A DNA stretch of 64,000 bases from Falsirhodobacter flavus (GCA_029846755.1 JARWBI010000001.1:558001-622000); one strand, 5' to 3'; counted from the first letter of the stretch, positions 1 to 9,101 are shown. The notes: generated by a model not told the origin, from the letters alone. Numbers and translations: made by a program.

Positions 1-215
1 CAAAATGCGAATATACCCCCTAGGGTGTTGTGCAAATCGCAAAATTCACGCCATCAGGTTGCTATACGGCGAATATACGCTCGATTCGTGCGCAAAAGCC
101 CGGCGTGGAGCGGCGGCCGTTCTTTCCGTGAGGCAATTGGTCACTCCGCCTGCGTGCATTTTCCGGCGGAAGCCGTTGAAAGCTCTGTTATGGTTTCCGA
201 TATCAAACGCGATAC

Positions 216-241
216 CGGAACGCGCGCGAGCGGACGTTCCG
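216..241. repeat. Small inverted repeat in the leader of the Bax-inhibitor gene
   Basis: Arms CGGAACG (216-222) and CGTTCCG (235-241) flank a 12-nt loop just before the GGAGG ribosome-binding site at about 251. It could be a leader hairpin or an operator. I see no other feature and no gene in bases 1-261. Confidence 0.3.
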
Positions 242-261
242 TGAAGTTTACGGAGGTATGA

Positions 262-1041
262 ATGGCTGACTATCAGACGATCGGTTCTGTCGGCGCCGGC
301 GCCCGGGCCGGCCAGATCGATCAAGGGCTTCGCGCCCACATGAACAAGGTCTACGGGCTGATGTCCGTCGGCATGCTGCTGACCGGCGCGGCGGCCTGGG
401 CCGTGGCGGGGCTTGCGACCACCACCGATCCGTCGATCGCACAGGCGCAGCTTGGCAATGGCGAATACCTGACCGCCTTCGGGACTGCGATCTACGCCTC
501 GCCCCTGAAATGGGTCATCATGTTTGCCCCGCTCATCATGGTCTTTGCGTTCGGCGCGCTGATTAACAAGCTGTCGATGGCCGGTGCGCAACTGTTCTTC
601 TATGCCTATGCCGCGCTGATGGGGCTGTCGCTGTCGTCGATCTTCCTCGTATTTACCGGGGCATCGATCGCGCAGACCTTCCTTATCACGGCGATCGCCT
701 TCGCGGCTCTTTCGCTCTATGGCTACACCACCAAGAAGAACCTGTCGGGTTTCGGCACCTTCCTGATGATGGGCGTGATCGGTCTGGTCGTCGCGATGAT
801 CGTCAACATCTTCCTGCAGTCGCCTGCGCTGATGTTCGCAATCTCGGCCCTGGGCGTTCTGATCTTCGCGGGCCTGACGGCATATGACACGCAGAACATC
901 AAGAACACCTACCTCCAGCATGCTCACATGGGCGATAGCGAGTGGCTGGGCAAGGCGGCCATCATGGGCGCGCTCCAGCTCTATCTCGACTTCATCAACC
1001 TGTTCATGTTCCTTCTGCAGTTCATGGGAAACCGCGAATAA
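262..1041 (+). CDS. Bax inhibitor-1/YccA family membrane protein
   Basis: A 259-residue polytopic protein. A soluble N-terminus of about 30 residues is followed by about seven hydrophobic segments, with the family's Tyr-Gly-Tyr-Thr and late Ala-Tyr-Asp-Thr-Gln (about residue 210) motifs. Bacterial members act in the inner membrane, and YccA modulates FtsH; others are proposed calcium-leak channels. The role here is inferred from family only. The ATG is set by GGAGG about 8 bases upstream. The gene stands alone, with a strong terminator 30 bases after the stop. Confidence 0.93.
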   Translation: MADYQTIGSVGAGARAGQIDQGLRAHMNKVYGLMSVGMLLTGAAAWAVAGLATTTDPSIAQAQLGNGEYLTAFGTAIYASPLKWVIMFAPLIMVFAFGALINKLSMAGAQLFFYAYAALMGLSLSSIFLVFTGASIAQTFLITAIAFAALSLYGYTTKKNLSGFGTFLMMGVIGLVVAMIVNIFLQSPALMFAISALGVLIFAGLTAYDTQNIKNTYLQHAHMGDSEWLGKAAIMGALQLYLDFINLFMFLLQFMGNRE

Positions 1042-1069
1042 GGCAAGCCTGCCTGTCACAAGTCCTTCT

Positions 1070-1102
1070 CCCCGCCAGCCGCCCGGTTGGCGGGGATTTT
1101 TC
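1070..1102 (+). terminator. Rho-independent terminator of the Bax-inhibitor gene
   Basis: The stem CCCCGCCA (1070-1077) pairs with TGGCGGGG (1088-1095) around a 10-nt loop, followed by ATTTTTCTTT. This is a textbook intrinsic terminator for the rightward gene. Confidence 0.9.
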
Positions 1103-1105
1103 TTT

Positions 1106-1813
1106 GTCGCGCCGCTGGCGTGCAGCACGATTTCTTCGGCGGTCGGAGTGACATGTTCGAATTGGTCAAGCTGCCGTGAATGTCCGCCAATACGCCCGAT
1201 CGCGGTGTGTCGACCGCCGTGATGGCAGGACCGTGGATCAGCACGTTGAAGAAGCCGCAGGATCCCGGCATTCGCGACGCCGCCCGGCGATTGCGCGTTA
1301 TGAGCACGACCGAGCGCGGGACCACCGTGCCTATCAGCAGCTTGCTGCACTCTTTGCGTGCAAGGTGCGCGAGATCGAACGGCAGGCCGTTCATGCGGCG
1401 ATCTGATGGGTTCTCGAACCCGCCCCCGGTCACGACATACATGTTGCCAAGGTTGCATCCCGCCGACATCGGCCCGAGCCACCGCGTATGCTGGATGGTG
1501 ACCATGTCACCGTCCAGTATATCCGGTGCGCCGGTTGGGAGGCGTGGTGCGGGTCCGGGAATCCTTTTCGGACTGGCCTCGACATGGGGCTGAATGCCGT
1601 GTCGTTCAGGTCGGGGATCAGTCTTTCCACGGCCTTTGGAAGCTGCGTGCAGAACCAGTTCTGCCGCGTTGTCAGATCGCCGGGATCATTGAGCAGCAGG
1701 CGACATCCGCGCCAAGGCGCCTCGGCATCGCGCAGTGGAAAATGGGCAGCTGCCATCCAATGGCGGACCGGCTTGCGGTCATGGAGAAGGTTATGCGCCG
1801 CCTCGCGCCGGTC
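1106..1813 (-). pseudogene. Possible frameshifted gene remnant, family not recognised
   Basis: About 700 bases without a confident gene. On the minus strand an open frame runs from about 1813 down to about 1560 (in-frame ATG at 1756, translation beginning MAAAHFPLRDAE). It seems to continue in another frame from about 1560 to about 1120 (including MVTIQHTRWLGPM). Both segments have ordinary residue composition and codon use compatible with coding, so a single indel near 1560 could have split one gene. The upstream segment begins inside the end of the rhodanese gene. I do not recognise a family, and it could also be non-coding. Confidence 0.3.
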
Positions 1814-3341
1814 CTGCTCTCACGACATGGAAGCGGGATATGCCGTCATTGGCCAATTGTGCGACAAGGCCGAGTTCCCAGTCGATATAAGCCTGCATCT
1901 TCTCTCTTGCGTTATCGGTGCCCTCATAGGGGCGCTTGTAGGCATCGATGGGCGCGGACGCCTCGTGCAGATCGGTGGACAGCGTCCCCGTCCAGCCTGC
2001 GGTGCCGCCTGCCAGCACATGCACCGGGCGGGTCGTCGCGGCGCGGGCCTCGGCAAGGTTCGCCGCCGCAACCCGGCCGTCGGGCGATGTCAGCACGATC
2101 GGCCCGTCGCCCGGAAGGCTCGCGATGTCGCGGGCAAGTTCGGGGCCCGAGACGAACCACGCGCCGGGGATATGCCCCTTGCGATAGACCGCATGACGGG
2201 CAAGATCCGCGACGGTAGCGCCTTCGACCGTGGCGACGGTTTCGACGGCAGCCTGCCATTGCGGTGCGGGATCGACCGGCGACAGGCCCGCCGCGTCCCG
2301 CAGCACCGCCACGTCCCATCCCATCTGCCGCAGCCAGCTTGCCGCCATCCGTGCGCGCACCCCGTCATCGTCGAAGAGGACCGTGCGCGCGCCGCGCACG
2401 CCCAGCCATTCGTCGGTGGCCTGCACCAATTGCCCGCCGGGGGCCGAGACGAAACCCGGCGGATGCCCTGCGGCATGTTCCTCGGGGGTGCGCACGTCCA
2501 GAAGATAAAGCGTGCGGTCCTCCTCGGCCCGCCATGCCTCGACCGTGGGCGCATCGACGACGGGAACGCCCACATGGTCGGCCCAGCGGCTGGCATTGGC
2601 GCGGGCCTGCGCGCGGCCTTCCTCGGTCGGATCGCTTGCCCGCGCGGTGGCGCTGGTCTCCACCGACAAACCTGCCAGCGTCCAGCCGATCGTGCCGTTG
2701 CGCAGCGCCACGACGCGGTTGGGAATGCCCGCGTTGATAAGGCTTTGCGTGCCGATGATGCTGCGTGTGCGCCCTGCGCAGTTCACGACCACCAGCGTAT
2801 CGGGCGAGGGCGCGATATCGTTGATGCGGTAAACCAGTTCGCCCCCCGGCACGGACTGGCCGCGCGGGATGCTCATGGTGTTGTATTCCTCGTATCGCCG
2901 GGCATCCAGAACGACGACGTCGCGTTCGCCGTCGATGATCTTCTTCACTTCCTCGGCGGGAAGGGAGGGGGTGTGCCGGATGGATTCGACCAGCTCGCCA
3001 AAGGCTTTGGACGGCACGTTCACGTCGATATAGACCTCTCCCTCGCGCGCATAGGCTGTCAGGCCGCCTTCGAGAATGGCGACGTCGGTATAGCCCAGCG
3101 CGTTAATGCGTGGGACGGCCCGCTCGGCATATCCCTCGCCATCGTCATAAACGACGACAGGCGTGGTGCGACGCGGCACCAGCGGGGGCAGGGCGACCTC
3201 CAGTTCGCTGACGGGGATGGTCAGCGCGAACAGCGGATGGCCGTCGGCGAAAGGGCCTTCCTCGCGCAGGTCGATCAGGGCGATCTCGTGCCCTTGGGTC
3301 CAATGGGCGCGAAGGGCGGCGGGGGTGATGGTTCTGGTCAT
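1791..3341 (-). CDS. Four-repeat rhodanese-like sulfurtransferase
   Basis: 516 residues with four rhodanese-like repeats at about 8-100, 125-220, 265-350 and 375-450. Only repeat 2 has the catalytic cysteine (Cys188, in NCAGRTRS). The equivalent loops in the others read YDDGEGYAER, FDDDGVRAR and TSPDGR, so they look structural or inactive. Rhodaneses move sulfane sulfur or handle persulfides. Last in the organosulfur operon, this protein may collect sulfur released by the monooxygenases. The ATG at 3341 shares one base with the stop of the preceding gene (TGATG). The 3' end overlaps the frame of the possible remnant downstream. Confidence 0.9.
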   Translation of the reverse strand: MTRTITPAALRAHWTQGHEIALIDLREEGPFADGHPLFALTIPVSELEVALPPLVPRRTTPVVVYDDGEGYAERAVPRINALGYTDVAILEGGLTAYAREGEVYIDVNVPSKAFGELVESIRHTPSLPAEEVKKIIDGERDVVVLDARRYEEYNTMSIPRGQSVPGGELVYRINDIAPSPDTLVVVNCAGRTRSIIGTQSLINAGIPNRVVALRNGTIGWTLAGLSVETSATARASDPTEEGRAQARANASRWADHVGVPVVDAPTVEAWRAEEDRTLYLLDVRTPEEHAAGHPPGFVSAPGGQLVQATDEWLGVRGARTVLFDDDGVRARMAASWLRQMGWDVAVLRDAAGLSPVDPAPQWQAAVETVATVEGATVADLARHAVYRKGHIPGAWFVSGPELARDIASLPGDGPIVLTSPDGRVAAANLAEARAATTRPVHVLAGGTAGWTGTLSTDLHEASAPIDAYKRPYEGTDNAREKMQAYIDWELGLVAQLANDGISRFHVVRAGPARGGA

Positions 3342-4558
3342 CAGAAGAACGCTCCGGTCGGGGGAAGGGCACCGTTGAGGTAGTGATCGCCGATCACCCG
3401 CTCCTTGTAGATGCGCGGGTTGTGGGCGGCGATCACCTTGATGTTGCGCCAGTGCCGGTCCAGCGCGCGCGAGGCTGAAACCCCGCTGCCCGAGGACACG
3501 TCGATCAGCAGGCTGGCAAGCTGCGCGGCGGTTTCGTCCACGAACACCTTCGCCTCGGCTGCGGCGATGCTGGCGGCGACCGACAGGCGCTGCGCGTCGG
3601 GCGTGTCGATGCGCGCCCATGCCAGGTCCAGCGCGTCGATGGCGCGGTCGGTCGCAGCGATGACGGCAGCGCGGTGGGCCGCGATGCGCCCGATCGCCGA
3701 TTGCAGCTCCGGCTCGTCGGCGGGGCGTTCGGCCAGCGCGTGGTAATAGTTCCGGCTGCGCCCACGCACGAGGTTCAGCGCATCCAGAAGCACCCGGTTC
3801 ACGATCCCCGAAATCACCGTCGTCAGATAGATCTGATGGAAGGTGAAATGGTAGAGATAGGGCGCGTCGGGATCGGGCTGGGGCAGTTCGAACAGATCGT
3901 CGTTCGATACGGAGACCCGGTCGAACACCGTCTTGCCCGACCCGGTCAGCTTCTGTCCGAACCCGTCCCAGTCATCCTCCAGCAGGACGCCGGGGGCGTT
4001 GGTGGCGATAAAGAACTGCCGGATCGCGCCTTCGGGATCGACCGCCGTCGCGAATAGGTGGTCGGCATAGATGTTGCCGGTGGAATAGATCTTGGTGCCC
4101 GAGACGCGGAACCCCTTGCCGTCCGGTTCCAGCTTTGCCGCCGGGATCTGGCCGCGCCCGCCTGCCGCGCTGGTCGTCGATTCGGAAAAGGCGACGCCGA
4201 ACATCCGGCCCTTGCGGGCAAGATGCAGAACGTGATGCGAAAAGGCATCCTGCGCCGTCTTCAGATGCTGTTCCACCGCGAAGAAGTGGTTGCGGAAGAC
4301 ATGGGCGATGTTCGGGTCCGCCGTGGCCAGATCGCGGGCCAGCGCGAACAGGTCGGGCAGGGACGCGCCGTTCAGGCGGACCGCGCCGAAGCCGCGGCGC
4401 TTCAACTCGGCCGTCTCGTCGAAGATCGGGCGGCGGGCCACATCGCGGGCCGCCGCACCATCGGCGAATTCCTGGAACAGCGTGTCGAACCCGAGGCGGC
4501 GCGTGACGGGCGCCCAGTCGGGCGTGGTGATGCCGGTTTCGAAGTTGGTGTGTCGCAT
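3341..4558 (-). CDS. Acyl-CoA dehydrogenase-fold flavoprotein, DszC/SfnB-type monooxygenase
   Basis: 405 residues with the acyl-CoA dehydrogenase fold: helical N-domain, central beta domain (GVAFSESTTSAAGGRG, then KIYSTGN) and a C-terminal four-helix region. The closest known roles are DszC (dibenzothiophene monooxygenase) and SfnB (sulfone/sulfur acquisition), which use reduced flavin rather than an acyl-CoA. Placement between an NtaA-type monooxygenase and a rhodanese supports C-S cleavage for sulfur supply. The ATG at 4558 is one base after the previous stop; an in-frame upstream ATG (4603) would overlap that gene by 44 bases and is less likely. No flavin reductase lies in the operon. Confidence 0.86.
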   Translation of the reverse strand: MRHTNFETGITTPDWAPVTRRLGFDTLFQEFADGAAARDVARRPIFDETAELKRRGFGAVRLNGASLPDLFALARDLATADPNIAHVFRNHFFAVEQHLKTAQDAFSHHVLHLARKGRMFGVAFSESTTSAAGGRGQIPAAKLEPDGKGFRVSGTKIYSTGNIYADHLFATAVDPEGAIRQFFIATNAPGVLLEDDWDGFGQKLTGSGKTVFDRVSVSNDDLFELPQPDPDAPYLYHFTFHQIYLTTVISGIVNRVLLDALNLVRGRSRNYYHALAERPADEPELQSAIGRIAAHRAAVIAATDRAIDALDLAWARIDTPDAQRLSVAASIAAAEAKVFVDETAAQLASLLIDVSSGSGVSASRALDRHWRNIKVIAAHNPRIYKERVIGDHYLNGALPPTGAFF

Positions 4559-4559
4559 C

Positions 4560-5903
4560 TCAGCTCCCGGTGCGGCGGATGGCGGTATCGCGGGGGTCGA
4601 CATATCGTGCGAGACCGAGGTGGTCGCGCAGGGTGGTGCCCTCGTAATCCGTGCGGAACCGGCCCCGCTTCTGCAGGATCGGGATCAGGTGATCGACGAT
4701 ATCCTCCAGCCCCGAGGTCTGGACGTCGATGTTCAGGTTGAACCCGTCGGCGGCGTTCCCGTCGATCCAGTTCAGGATGTCGTCCGCCACTTGTTCGGGG
4801 CTACCTATGACCATCCGGTGCCCGCCGATGATGTTCGACAGCGCCGCCTGCCGCGCGGTCCAGTTCGCAGGCCGCGCTTCGGACAGGATCTGCGCGCGCG
4901 GCCAGCGCGAGGCGATGGGCACGTTCGGCTCGGCCCGTTCGATCAGATCGAAGGGCAGCACCTTGTCCAGCGGGATGTCGTCGGGGGTCAGGCCGAAATG
5001 GCGGGCCAGTTCGCCGTGCAGGAAGCCGATGTCGAGCCCTTCGTCCAGATCCGCCTTGCGGCGCAGGGCTTCCTGCTCCGTGCCGCCAAGGATCGGGAAC
5101 AGGCCGGGCATCACCAGAAGCTGCGACGGATCGCGCCCGTTCTGGCGGGCCAGCACCTTGACGTCGGCAAAGAACTTCTGCCCGCCTTGGATCGTGCGTT
5201 GCCCGGTGAACAGCGCATCGGCATAGCGGGCGCCGAAAGCCTTGCTGTCCTCGGACTGGCCAGCCTGAAAGATCACGGGGCGACCTTGCGGCGGAACGGT
5301 GGCCGAAAGGCTGCCGCGGCTGCGGAAATGCGCGCCCTGCACGTCGATGGGGCGCGTGCGGGCCGGGTCCACGAAGACATCGCCCTTGGCCACCACGGCA
5401 TCCTGCGGCACGCTGTCCCACAGGCCGGTCACGATCTCGGCGAACTCCTTGGCGCGTTGATAGCGTTCGGCCTGACTGAAGCCCGTTTCGATCCCATAGG
5501 CGGCCAGCGCGACCGGCGTCTGGCTTGTGATGATGTTCCACGCCGCCCGGCCCTTGGAGATATGGTCGAGCGATGCGATCTGCCGCGCGACCACGTAAGG
5601 ATGGCCGAAGATGGTCGATGTCGTCGCCACCAACCCGATATGGTCGGTGGATTGCGACAGCGCCGACAGCAGCGTCACCGGGTCCAGCGCGCGCCACGGA
5701 CGGGTGAAGCTTTCCTCGACCAGACCGCCGGGGCCGTCGGCAAGGAACAGCGCGTCGATGCGCCCTCGCTCGGCCACCTTGGCGATGCGGGTGAAGGCGT
5801 CGATATCGGTGGAAAGGGTCGCCGCGTCGGGCAGCGTCTTCCATGCGGCGTCGTGGCGGCCCGAGGCCAGCACGTTCACGCCAAGGCGGACGGGTCTTGC
5901 CAT
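4560..5903 (-). CDS. NtaA/SnaA/DszA-family FMN-dependent monooxygenase
   Basis: 447 residues of the bacterial-luciferase-like TIM-barrel superfamily, class C flavin monooxygenases that use FMNH2 from a separate reductase. Visible family signatures are a long barrel with RAAWNIITS, AERYQRAKEFAEIV and FQAGQSEDSKAFGA. Relatives attack nitrilotriacetate, dibenzothiophene sulfone, dimethyl sulfide and alkyl sulfones. The gene follows the binding-protein gene by 3 bases and precedes the DszC-like gene by 1, so all are one transcript. The substrate cannot be told from sequence; an organosulfur compound is inferred from neighbours. Confidence 0.9.
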   Translation of the reverse strand: MARPVRLGVNVLASGRHDAAWKTLPDAATLSTDIDAFTRIAKVAERGRIDALFLADGPGGLVEESFTRPWRALDPVTLLSALSQSTDHIGLVATTSTIFGHPYVVARQIASLDHISKGRAAWNIITSQTPVALAAYGIETGFSQAERYQRAKEFAEIVTGLWDSVPQDAVVAKGDVFVDPARTRPIDVQGAHFRSRGSLSATVPPQGRPVIFQAGQSEDSKAFGARYADALFTGQRTIQGGQKFFADVKVLARQNGRDPSQLLVMPGLFPILGGTEQEALRRKADLDEGLDIGFLHGELARHFGLTPDDIPLDKVLPFDLIERAEPNVPIASRWPRAQILSEARPANWTARQAALSNIIGGHRMVIGSPEQVADDILNWIDGNAADGFNLNIDVQTSGLEDIVDHLIPILQKRGRFRTDYEGTTLRDHLGLARYVDPRDTAIRRTGS

Positions 5904-5906
5904 GGT

Positions 5907-6872
5907 TCAGACCCTCACGACATGATCGGCGACGTTGATGCGGCCCGGCAGGATCTCGCGATCCGACAGCCAATCGGCGGCACGCTGGAACTCCGTCAGG
6001 AAGGCCGCGTCGTCGGCCTCGTAGAATTCGTTCTGCCGGTTGTAGCCGATCAGGTGGTCGCGCACCGCATCGCTGTATTGCCCTGCGCCCTGCGCGATGG
6101 TTTCCGCCTCGGCGACGTTCTGGCTGATCCAGGCGCCTTCGGCGTGATAGGCGTCGATGGTGGCGCGGACCAGATCGGCGTTTTCGGTCGCGAAATCGCG
6201 GGTGGTCACAAGCGAAGAGTAATCAATCAGGAAGTCCAGATCGGTGCCTTCGAAGAAGATGTCCTTGGCGTCGAACTGTTCGCGGGCGATGTCCACCGCC
6301 GGGGTCCACATCGACCATGCATCGACCTTGCCCTGACCGAAGGCGGGCGCAGCATCCGATGGGTTCAGATAGACGACTGTGACGTCATCACGGCTCAGCC
6401 CGTGTTTTTCCAGCGCGGCGATCAGAAGGAATTCGCCAAGGCCCGAACGGTTGACGGCGATGCTTTTCCCTTTCAGATCCGCCACGCCGTCGATGCCGCT
6501 ATCCTTCTTGACGATGATCGCGGTGGACCGGGGTTTGTAGATGTTGAAGTTCACGAAGACCAAGGGCGATCCGGCAAGGATCGCGGCCAGTGCCGGGGTC
6601 GTGCTGCCCCAAAAACCGAAATCGGCGCTGCCGCCCACGACGGCCTGAAGCGAGGGCGCGTGGTTCGGGAAGGGGCCGACCCATTCCACCTTGATGTCCT
6701 TGGCGGCAAGGGATTTCTCGAACTCTCCGCGCTGTTTCGCGATCAGGGGCAGGCCGCCGCGGCCCCAGCCAAGGCGCACGGTGTCGGTCGTCCGGGCAAA
6801 GGCCGTGCGGGGCAGCAGCGCCGCTGCGCCAAGCGCGCCCGAGGTTTGCAGAAGTGTGCGGCGAGTGATCAT
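5907..6872 (-). CDS. ABC transporter substrate-binding protein, sulfonate/nitrate/taurine type
   Basis: 321 residues. The N-terminus MITRRTLLQTSGALGAAAL is a twin-arginine-like signal ending near TAFA, so the protein is periplasmic. The body is a SsuA/TauA-type type-II periplasmic fold (GGSADFGFWG, GKSIAVNRSG, DAWSMWTP). It would deliver an aliphatic sulfonate or related organosulfur compound to the adjacent permease and ATPase. It starts 70 bases after the ATPase stop and is followed after 3 bases by the monooxygenase. Confidence 0.9.
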   Translation of the reverse strand: MITRRTLLQTSGALGAAALLPRTAFARTTDTVRLGWGRGGLPLIAKQRGEFEKSLAAKDIKVEWVGPFPNHAPSLQAVVGGSADFGFWGSTTPALAAILAGSPLVFVNFNIYKPRSTAIIVKKDSGIDGVADLKGKSIAVNRSGLGEFLLIAALEKHGLSRDDVTVVYLNPSDAAPAFGQGKVDAWSMWTPAVDIAREQFDAKDIFFEGTDLDFLIDYSSLVTTRDFATENADLVRATIDAYHAEGAWISQNVAEAETIAQGAGQYSDAVRDHLIGYNRQNEFYEADDAAFLTEFQRAADWLSDREILPGRINVADHVVRV

Positions 6873-6942
6873 TCAAGGTCTCCGTGGTCATGGCTCCGCC
6901 GGTCGCGCAGACGCGTTCGAAAGCCGTAAGGGGGATGGTGGT

Positions 6943-7620
6943 TCAGGCGGCGCGGGTATCCGTTTCCACGCCGAGTTCCTTCAGAAGCGTATCGCGCAGG
7001 CCGGTTTGCCCTGCGGTGTCGTAAGATGCCGCAATCCGGCCGGCCCGCATGACGAGGATGCGGTCGGCGATGGCCACGGCCTCGTCCACGTCATGCGTCA
7101 CCAGAAGAACGCCGGGGCGGTGGCGGGCGACAAGCTCGCGGATCAGCACGTGCATCTTGATGCGGGTCAGCGCGTCCAGCGCGGCAAAGGGTTCGTCCAG
7201 CAGCAAGAGCTTCGGCTCGCGCACCAGCGCCCGGGCAAGGGCGACGCGCTGCGCCTGCCCGCCGGACAGGTTGCGCGGCCAGTCTTCCTCGCGTCCGGCA
7301 AGACCGACTTCGGACAGCGCGGCGATGGCGGCGGCGCGGCCCTCGGGCGTCTCCAAGCCCAGCGCCACGTTCTGCCACAGGGGCGCCCAAGGCAGCAGGC
7401 GGTGTTCCTGGAACACGACGGCAGGTTTACCGGGCGCGTCGATATGGCCGCCGTCGATGGCATCCAGCCCGGCGAGCGCCCGCAGCAGGGTTGTCTTGCC
7501 GCAGCCGCTTTCGCCCAGCAGAGCGACGAATTCGCCCTTGCCGATCCGAAGGTCCAGATTTTCGATCACCACGCGCTCGCCATATTGGCGGCGCAGGCCG
7601 CGAACGGAAACAGCGGTCAT
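6943..7620 (-). CDS. ABC transporter ATPase, sulfonate/taurine type (SsuB-like)
   Basis: 225 residues with Walker A GESGCGKTT, Q-loop VFQEH, signature LSGGQAQR, Walker B LLLLDEP and H-loop THD. SsuB/TauB-like nucleotide-binding subunit acting with the permease just upstream. The start at 7620 lies one base after the permease stop (TGAGATG). Longer in-frame starts would lie inside the permease gene and are rejected. Confidence 0.93.
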   Translation of the reverse strand: MTAVSVRGLRRQYGERVVIENLDLRIGKGEFVALLGESGCGKTTLLRALAGLDAIDGGHIDAPGKPAVVFQEHRLLPWAPLWQNVALGLETPEGRAAAIAALSEVGLAGREEDWPRNLSGGQAQRVALARALVREPKLLLLDEPFAALDALTRIKMHVLIRELVARHRPGVLLVTHDVDEAVAIADRILVMRAGRIAASYDTAGQTGLRDTLLKELGVETDTRAA

Positions 7621-7621
7621 C

Positions 7622-8458
7622 TCAGGCCTCCTTGGCATAGTTGGGGTGCCAGCGCAGAAGCCGACGTTCCAGCGCACGGGCAAGACTGTCGGCACCCACG
7701 CCGATCGCGGCATAGATCAGGATAGTCAGGACGATCACGTTGGTCTGAAGGAATTCCCGCGCGTCCATCGCCAGAAATCCGATACCCCTGGTCGTCGCGA
7801 TGGTTTCGGCGATCACCAGCGCCAGCCATGCCACCGCCAGCGCATAGCGCACGCCCGTCAGCACCGAAGGCATCGCGCCGGGCAGGATGATCCGGCGGAT
7901 GGTGGCCTGCCACGACAGTCCGGTGACGCGGGCCAATTCCAGAAGTTTCGGGTCCACCTGCCGGATGCCCAGCACCGTGTTGATATAAATGGGGAACATC
8001 ACCGCCAGCGACACCATGAAGATCTTGCCGCTTTCGTCCACGCCGAACCAGACGATCACCAGCGGCAGCATGGCAAGGAAAGGGATCGCGCGGATCATCT
8101 GGATCGAACGGTCCAGAAGCGCCTCGGCCAGACGCGAGAAGCCGACCAGCACGCCCAGCCCGAAGCCGATGCTGCCGCCGATGACGAAGCCCGCCGCTGC
8201 CCGGGCAAGGCTGGCGCCCAGATGCTGGAACAGCGAGCCGTTGGCGATCAGCTTCCAGCCGGTCGCGGCCACCGCGCTTGGTGCAGGCAGGATCTGCGGG
8301 GCGATCATCCCGGCGCGCGCGGCGGCCTCCCAGATCAGCAGAAAGCCGACGGGGGCAAGCCACGAGATGATATTCAACTGCCAGCTTGTCAGCCTTGCCT
8401 TCCGCCGCGGGCGGGGCGCGGCAGCAAGCGCGGTTCTGTCGCTAAGTTGGATGGTCAC
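7622..8458 (-). CDS. ABC transporter permease, sulfonate/taurine type (SsuC-like)
   Basis: 278 residues, six predicted membrane segments, and the EAA loop region near residues 175-195 (LELARVTGLSWQATIRRIIL). BPD_transp_1 family, SsuC/TauC branch. First gene of the leftward operon permease-ATPase-binding protein-monooxygenase-DszC-like-rhodanese. The promoter must lie in 8459-8648. Confidence 0.92.
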   Translation of the reverse strand: MTIQLSDRTALAAAPRPRRKARLTSWQLNIISWLAPVGFLLIWEAAARAGMIAPQILPAPSAVAATGWKLIANGSLFQHLGASLARAAAGFVIGGSIGFGLGVLVGFSRLAEALLDRSIQMIRAIPFLAMLPLVIVWFGVDESGKIFMVSLAVMFPIYINTVLGIRQVDPKLLELARVTGLSWQATIRRIILPGAMPSVLTGVRYALAVAWLALVIAETIATTRGIGFLAMDAREFLQTNVIVLTILIYAAIGVGADSLARALERRLLRWHPNYAKEA

Positions 8459-8483
8459 GGCACCTGTTCCTTTCAGTCGGTTC

Positions 8484-8584
8484 GTCGTATTACACGACCA
8501 ACTTCGTCGTCATTAATAGAACAGATTTCCCCAAGCCCTGCGAATCTCTATTCGCCGCGTTTGAGAGAACAGGATTTGCTTGGG
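8484..8584. promoter_or_regulatory. Upstream region of the organosulfur operon with inverted repeats
   Basis: Between the response regulator (ends 8649) and the permease start (8458) lie three symmetric elements. GTCGT-N5-ACGAC (8484-8498) is a possible operator. A hairpin GCGAAT-CTCT-ATTCGC spans 8540-8555. It is enclosed by CCCAAGC (8530-8536) and GCTTGGG (8578-8584). No CysB/Cbl site can be assigned with confidence. The region must hold the promoter of the six-gene operon, but the start site cannot be read off. Confidence 0.4.
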
Positions 8585-8648
8585 TGACCGTATGGAAGAA
8601 GATGTTCGCGCAGAATGCACAAGGGTGGGCGGACGGCGCTGCCCGCGT

Positions 8649-9101
8649 TCAGCTTTCCCAGCTTTCGGCGAAACTTTTCGATGCGACGAAGCTGCCGGGC
8701 TGGGGCGAGACGGGGGGCGGATCGCAGATCCCCTCCTCCAGATACTGCATCGCGGCCATGAATCCGGCCGAGGAGAAGGGTTTGGAGATCAGCCCGTGCG
8801 CACCCCCGAAATCGTCGGGGATCTCTCGGGCATTAGCAGTCACGAAGACGATGATGGCGTCGGGCCAACGGGTGCGGATGTAATCGCTGACCTCCAGCCC
8901 GAAGCTGCCGCGCGCAAGATGCATATCGACCAGCGCGACATCCGGGGTCTGGTCGGCGGGGATGGACTCCACTTCGTCCAGTGCGATGGCGGTCGCCATG
9001 ACGCGGTGGCCCGCGTCTTCGACCATCAGCTCGATATCCATCGAGATCAGCGGCTCGTCCTCGACGATCAGGAAATCCAGCGGACCGGGACGACGTTTCA
9101 T
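8649..9101 (-). CDS. Single-domain response regulator
   Basis: 150 residues, a CheY-like receiver only. The acidic pocket is in VEDEP (residues 13-17), the phospho-acceptor is Asp59 (LVDMHLA), the conserved Thr is in VTAN, and the Lys is in ISKPF. There is no output domain, so it may act by protein-protein contact or as a phosphate sink. The ATG overlaps the kinase stop by 4 bases (ATGA), so the two form one operon and presumably one signalling pair. Confidence 0.92.
   Translation of the reverse strand: MKRRPGPLDFLIVEDEPLISMDIELMVEDAGHRVMATAIALDEVESIPADQTPDVALVDMHLARGSFGLEVSDYIRTRWPDAIIVFVTANAREIPDDFGGAHGLISKPFSSAGFMAAMQYLEEGICDPPPVSPQPGSFVASKSFAESWES

Noticed and set aside
4290-6929. Long plus-strand frame across the organosulfur operon
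   Set aside because: Runs antisense through three well-recognised genes; composition is that of a GC-skew shadow.
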